Source: Leptospira sp. B5-022 (GTDB lineage Bacteria; Spirochaetota; Leptospiria; Leptospirales; Leptospiraceae). From it: 64,000 nucleotides of DNA. The DNA lies in contig NZ_ANIJ01000047.1 of NCBI RefSeq assembly GCF_000347035.1, positions 129,501-193,500 on the forward strand, given 5' to 3'. A program made the translations under genes and the position numbers. The notes below the pieces were generated by a model, which saw nothing but the letters and a program-made list of their open reading frames with translations, did no database searches and had not been told where the DNA came from. This document shows, one piece after another, positions 61,964 through 64,000 of the stretch; the first letter of the stretch is position 1, and each line of letters starts with the position of its first letter.

Positions 61964-62728
61964 ATGAAACTCCGGTATTACGCAATTACGGATAAAGGAA
62001 ACTTTCGTTCTCATAACGAGGATTCTTTTTTAACCGTAGATAGTTTGGTATGCGGCCAAACTCACGGAGAATCGGAAACAGTCCGAACATTAGACACGGA
62101 AGAATCTTCCGGACTTTTTGCATTGGCGGATGGGCTCGGCGGACACGAGGCTGGAGAGATCGCAAGTCGAGTTGCATTAGAAAAACTTGCATGGATGGAA
62201 AAAGCGATCCGTCCTATCGAAGAATTACCTTCCTCCGGCTGGAAAAACCTGATCCGAAAAATTAATAACGAAGTAAACGCCTACGGTGAATCCATTGGAA
62301 AACCGAAGATGGGGACCACTCTAGTCGGTTGCCTTTTGGGAAGAAGAAAGTCCTGGATCTTCAACGTAGGAGACAGTCGCCTTTATCATTTTACGAAGAA
62401 CGGACTTAGCAAGGTAACGGTAGATCATAATATCGGAGAAGAGTTGGGAACCAGTTACGGAAGAAATCTTTTAACTAGTTGTATCGGCGGCGGAACTAAA
62501 AGTATAGAAGTGGATACATTCGACTATTCGGGAAAATTATCTCCGGGAGATTTTATATTGATCTGCACCGATGGTCTCACGGAAGTCCTGAATATAGACC
62601 AGATAGAAAAGATCCTGAGAGAACACGAGGATCTTAGAGAAACCTGCAGGATACTGTCGGAAGAAGCCAACCTCAGACTGACCAGGGACAATCACACGAT
62701 TGTGATCATCAAGATCGATTCAGTTTGA
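61964..62728 (+). CDS. PP2C-type Ser/Thr phosphatase
   Basis: A 254-residue PPM phosphatase of the bacterial Stp/PrpC type. DKGNFRSHNEDSF (metal Asp of NED), ALADGLGGHEAG, GTTLVGCLLG, FNVGDSRLYHF, LTSCIGGG, ICTDGLTEVLN and DNHTIVIIKI are in the usual order. It removes phosphate from Ser/Thr residues using two Mn ions. Its 3' end faces a second SiaB-like kinase gene, so the two could act on a common SiaC-like target. 125 bp separates it from the SDR gene. Confidence 0.93.
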   Translation: MKLRYYAITDKGNFRSHNEDSFLTVDSLVCGQTHGESETVRTLDTEESSGLFALADGLGGHEAGEIASRVALEKLAWMEKAIRPIEELPSSGWKNLIRKINNEVNAYGESIGKPKMGTTLVGCLLGRRKSWIFNVGDSRLYHFTKNGLSKVTVDHNIGEELGTSYGRNLLTSCIGGGTKSIEVDTFDYSGKLSPGDFILICTDGLTEVLNIDQIEKILREHEDLRETCRILSEEANLRLTRDNHTIVIIKIDSV

Positions 62729-62809
62729 TTACATAAATTTAAAAGCTTATTCCAAGAAATCTAAGAAAAATTAAAATGTTTTTACGATACGCTCTTAGAT
62801 TTATGTAAT
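62728..62809. repeat. Inverted repeat between convergent genes
   Basis: ATTACATAAAT (62728-62738) and its exact complement ATTTATGTAAT (62799-62809) bracket an AT-rich loop. An inner CTAAGA/TCTTAG pair lets the right arm continue, but 22 bp interrupt it on the left. No T-run; it may be a bidirectional stop or a mobile-element scar. Confidence 0.45.
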
Positions 62810-62839
62810 TCTATGTCGGTAATGGCGGCTTCTCAACTT

Positions 62840-63379
62840 TTAAAGATTGGAAGAATAGGCGCCTTCTAACAGAAATCGGGCGGTCAATCGGAAGAATAGG
62901 TCCCCGTTGTCCGCCTCCTCGAATTGGTATACCAAGGGCATATCCGATTTTCTTGCGATCTCAAAAAATCCTAAACCTGCGCCCTTACTTTTTTCGGGTC
63001 TATCGGAACGGATCTGTTCGTTGTATCTTTGTTTGAGTTCTTCTTGAGAAAGTTTTTTAGTCTCTTCCAATTTACTTTTTAAGAACTCGGCCTGCTCTCG
63101 GGAGATCGCATTCCCACAATTGAGTTCCCAATTATGCGCCTTTCTTCTTAATACTAAGATCCCGATCCCGCTTTTTTCGTCCCTTTCTATGGAATAATGA
63201 GCAACGTTCTGGGCCATTTCCACGAACACGGTGAGGATACGATTCTTCTTCTTTTCCCCTTCTAACTTTTCCTTTAGAAGATCGTTTAAGGAAGAAATGG
63301 TGGTCTCCGAAAAAGGTCCCTTATAAAGGAGAGCGACTCCGGTCCTTTTAAGAACATTATATTGTTTTGATAATTGCAT
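62840..63379 (-). CDS. Second SiaB-family (DUF6272) kinase
   Basis: A 179-residue paralogue of the SiaB-like protein at 50482. FVEMAQNVAHYSIERDEKSGIGILVLRR gives the N-box and G1-like loop, and RPEKSKGAGLGFFEIARKSDMPLVYQFE the G2-like segment, as in the paralogue (RPEDSKGAGVGLIDIARKSDGPLVFRFD). It starts seven bases after the FabF-like ketosynthase stop, so it is cotranscribed with a fatty-acid gene. A matching SiaC is not seen in the window. It may tie acyl synthesis to a phospho-switch, but the target is unknown. Confidence 0.85.
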   Translation of the reverse strand: MQLSKQYNVLKRTGVALLYKGPFSETTISSLNDLLKEKLEGEKKKNRILTVFVEMAQNVAHYSIERDEKSGIGILVLRRKAHNWELNCGNAISREQAEFLKSKLEETKKLSQEELKQRYNEQIRSDRPEKSKGAGLGFFEIARKSDMPLVYQFEEADNGDLFFRLTARFLLEGAYSSNL

Positions 63380-63386
63380 ATACCCC

Positions 63387-64000
63387 TCAAAATTCCGGCG
63401 CCGCCAAACTTACGAATGAAGATTGGCTTCCGATTGCAAACGCCATGGAAATCGCATATCTGATTTTCGCCTTTCTGGCTCCTTCTGCGATATGATCGTG
63501 ATCGCATTCGGGATCCGGATTTTCCAGGTTGATGGTTGGACAGAGTATCTGATTTTTCAACATAAGAGAAGTTGCAGCTACATTGATAATTCCCGCCGCT
63601 CCGAATGTATGACCGAATATAGGTTTAATTGAACCGACGGGAGCCCAATGAAATTTGGGCCGACCCTCATAGAGATGACCGATCGCTCGACTCTCCGCTA
63701 AATCGTTATTATGCGTGGCGGTTCCATGCCCGCAAAAATAATCGATATCTCCCAAACGAAGTCCGCTGATCTTCATGAGATGTCTAAGACCGGTTGTGGC
63801 CTTTTTACCGGTTAAGTCCATTCTCATCGCGTGGTCCGCTTCATTATAACTGTAAGTTCCTAAAACTTCCGAATAGATTTTGGCGCCTCTTTGTAAGGCT
63901 CTGTCCAATCTTTCCATGACAAGAACGACTGCACCTTCCCCCAATAAGAACCCGTCTCTGTTCTTATCATAAGGCCGTATCCCTTTTTTGGGATTATCCT
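63387..64000 (-). CDS. FabF-like beta-ketoacyl-ACP synthase, C-terminal part
   Basis: The frame is open to the window edge (an in-frame Met at 63944 is internal). Seen: GFLLGEGAVVLVMERLDRA, CGHGTATHNNDLAESRAI (first catalytic His) and SIKPIFGHTFGAAGIINVAATSLMLKN (second His), then the NLENPDPECDHDHI end. The active-site Cys lies upstream, outside the window. This is a KASI/II condensing enzyme; PECDHDHI and the neighbouring SiaB-like gene suggest a specialised role next to the FabH, CoA-transferase and SDR genes. Confidence 0.9.
   Translation of the reverse strand, partial: DNPKKGIRPYDKNRDGFLLGEGAVVLVMERLDRALQRGAKIYSEVLGTYSYNEADHAMRMDLTGKKATTGLRHLMKISGLRLGDIDYFCGHGTATHNNDLAESRAIGHLYEGRPKFHWAPVGSIKPIFGHTFGAAGIINVAATSLMLKNQILCPTINLENPDPECDHDHIAEGARKAKIRYAISMAFAIGSQSSFVSLAAPEF

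Noticed and set aside
1..64000. Search for CRISPR arrays, tRNA/rRNA genes, transposases and phage genes
   Set aside because: None seen; repeats present are dispersed, not regularly spaced, and no integrase- or transposase-like protein was recognised.

Overview
The window is chromosomal DNA from a spirochaete, almost certainly a Leptospira. The evidence is many lipoproteins with relaxed lipoboxes, long TPR, HEAT and NHL periplasmic proteins, frequent GTG/TTG starts, an LptF/G-type permease, kinase-ATPase-GAF-SpoIIE signalling giants, and a four-helix (IVP/S23-like) domain. The species cannot be told from this sequence. No rRNA, tRNA, CRISPR array, insertion sequence or prophage was seen.

Layout. 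1-9 kb: a truncated thiopurine-methyltransferase-like gene, a macro-domain protein, two tandem Notum/pectinacetylesterase-like lipoproteins, lon, a DegT aminotransferase, and dps behind a perfect PerR-type palindrome that overlaps its promoter. 9-16.5 kb: a c-type cytochrome lipoprotein divergent from a membrane-anchored AraC-type regulator with an apparently leaderless promoter, a two-domain peptidoglycan amidase, and a GxxExxY gene framed by inverted repeats. 16.5-21.5 kb: a tight run ribH-nusB-TPR-HEAT, then a lipoprotein. The HEAT gene seems to use a CTG start overlapping the TPR stop. 21.5-28.6 kb: a Cys-rich protein and a J-like membrane protein, miaB plus an LptF/G permease, a degenerate receiver protein, and mgsA. 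28.6-38 kb: on the minus strand, a probable metal-uptake unit (small secreted protein, TonB-dependent receptor, lipoprotein, CobW-family GTPase) with a Fur-like box, downstream of an SRPBCC protein and an overlapping TPR / NHL-VWA gene pair. 38-48.6 kb: a histone-deacetylase-like protein, a DUF4015 glycosidase-like protein, mtnC plus an MFS transporter, an alpha/beta hydrolase, an endonuclease/phosphatase-fold protein and a VOC protein.

48.6-56.5 kb is the most interesting part. One minus-strand operon encodes a 1791-residue protein with a kinase at one end and a SpoIIE-type phosphatase at the other, followed by a SiaB-type kinase, a SiaC-type phosphoprotein and a class III cyclase whose specificity residues predict cAMP. 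This resembles the Pseudomonas SiaABCD switch with the diguanylate cyclase replaced by an adenylate cyclase. A second SiaB-like kinase lies at 62.8-63.4 kb, beside a PP2C phosphatase and a ketosynthase.

56.5-64 kb is an acyl-chain region: a FabH-like ketosynthase, a CoA-transferase, two hotdog proteins (one fused to an IVP-like four-helix domain), an SDR and a FabF-like ketosynthase cut off by the window end.

Intergenic DNA carries two dispersed repeat families. One is a 147-154 bp element with palindromic ends (four copies, three of them between convergent genes). The other is a degenerate CACAGAGAC-type repeat, two copies of which bracket the GxxExxY gene.
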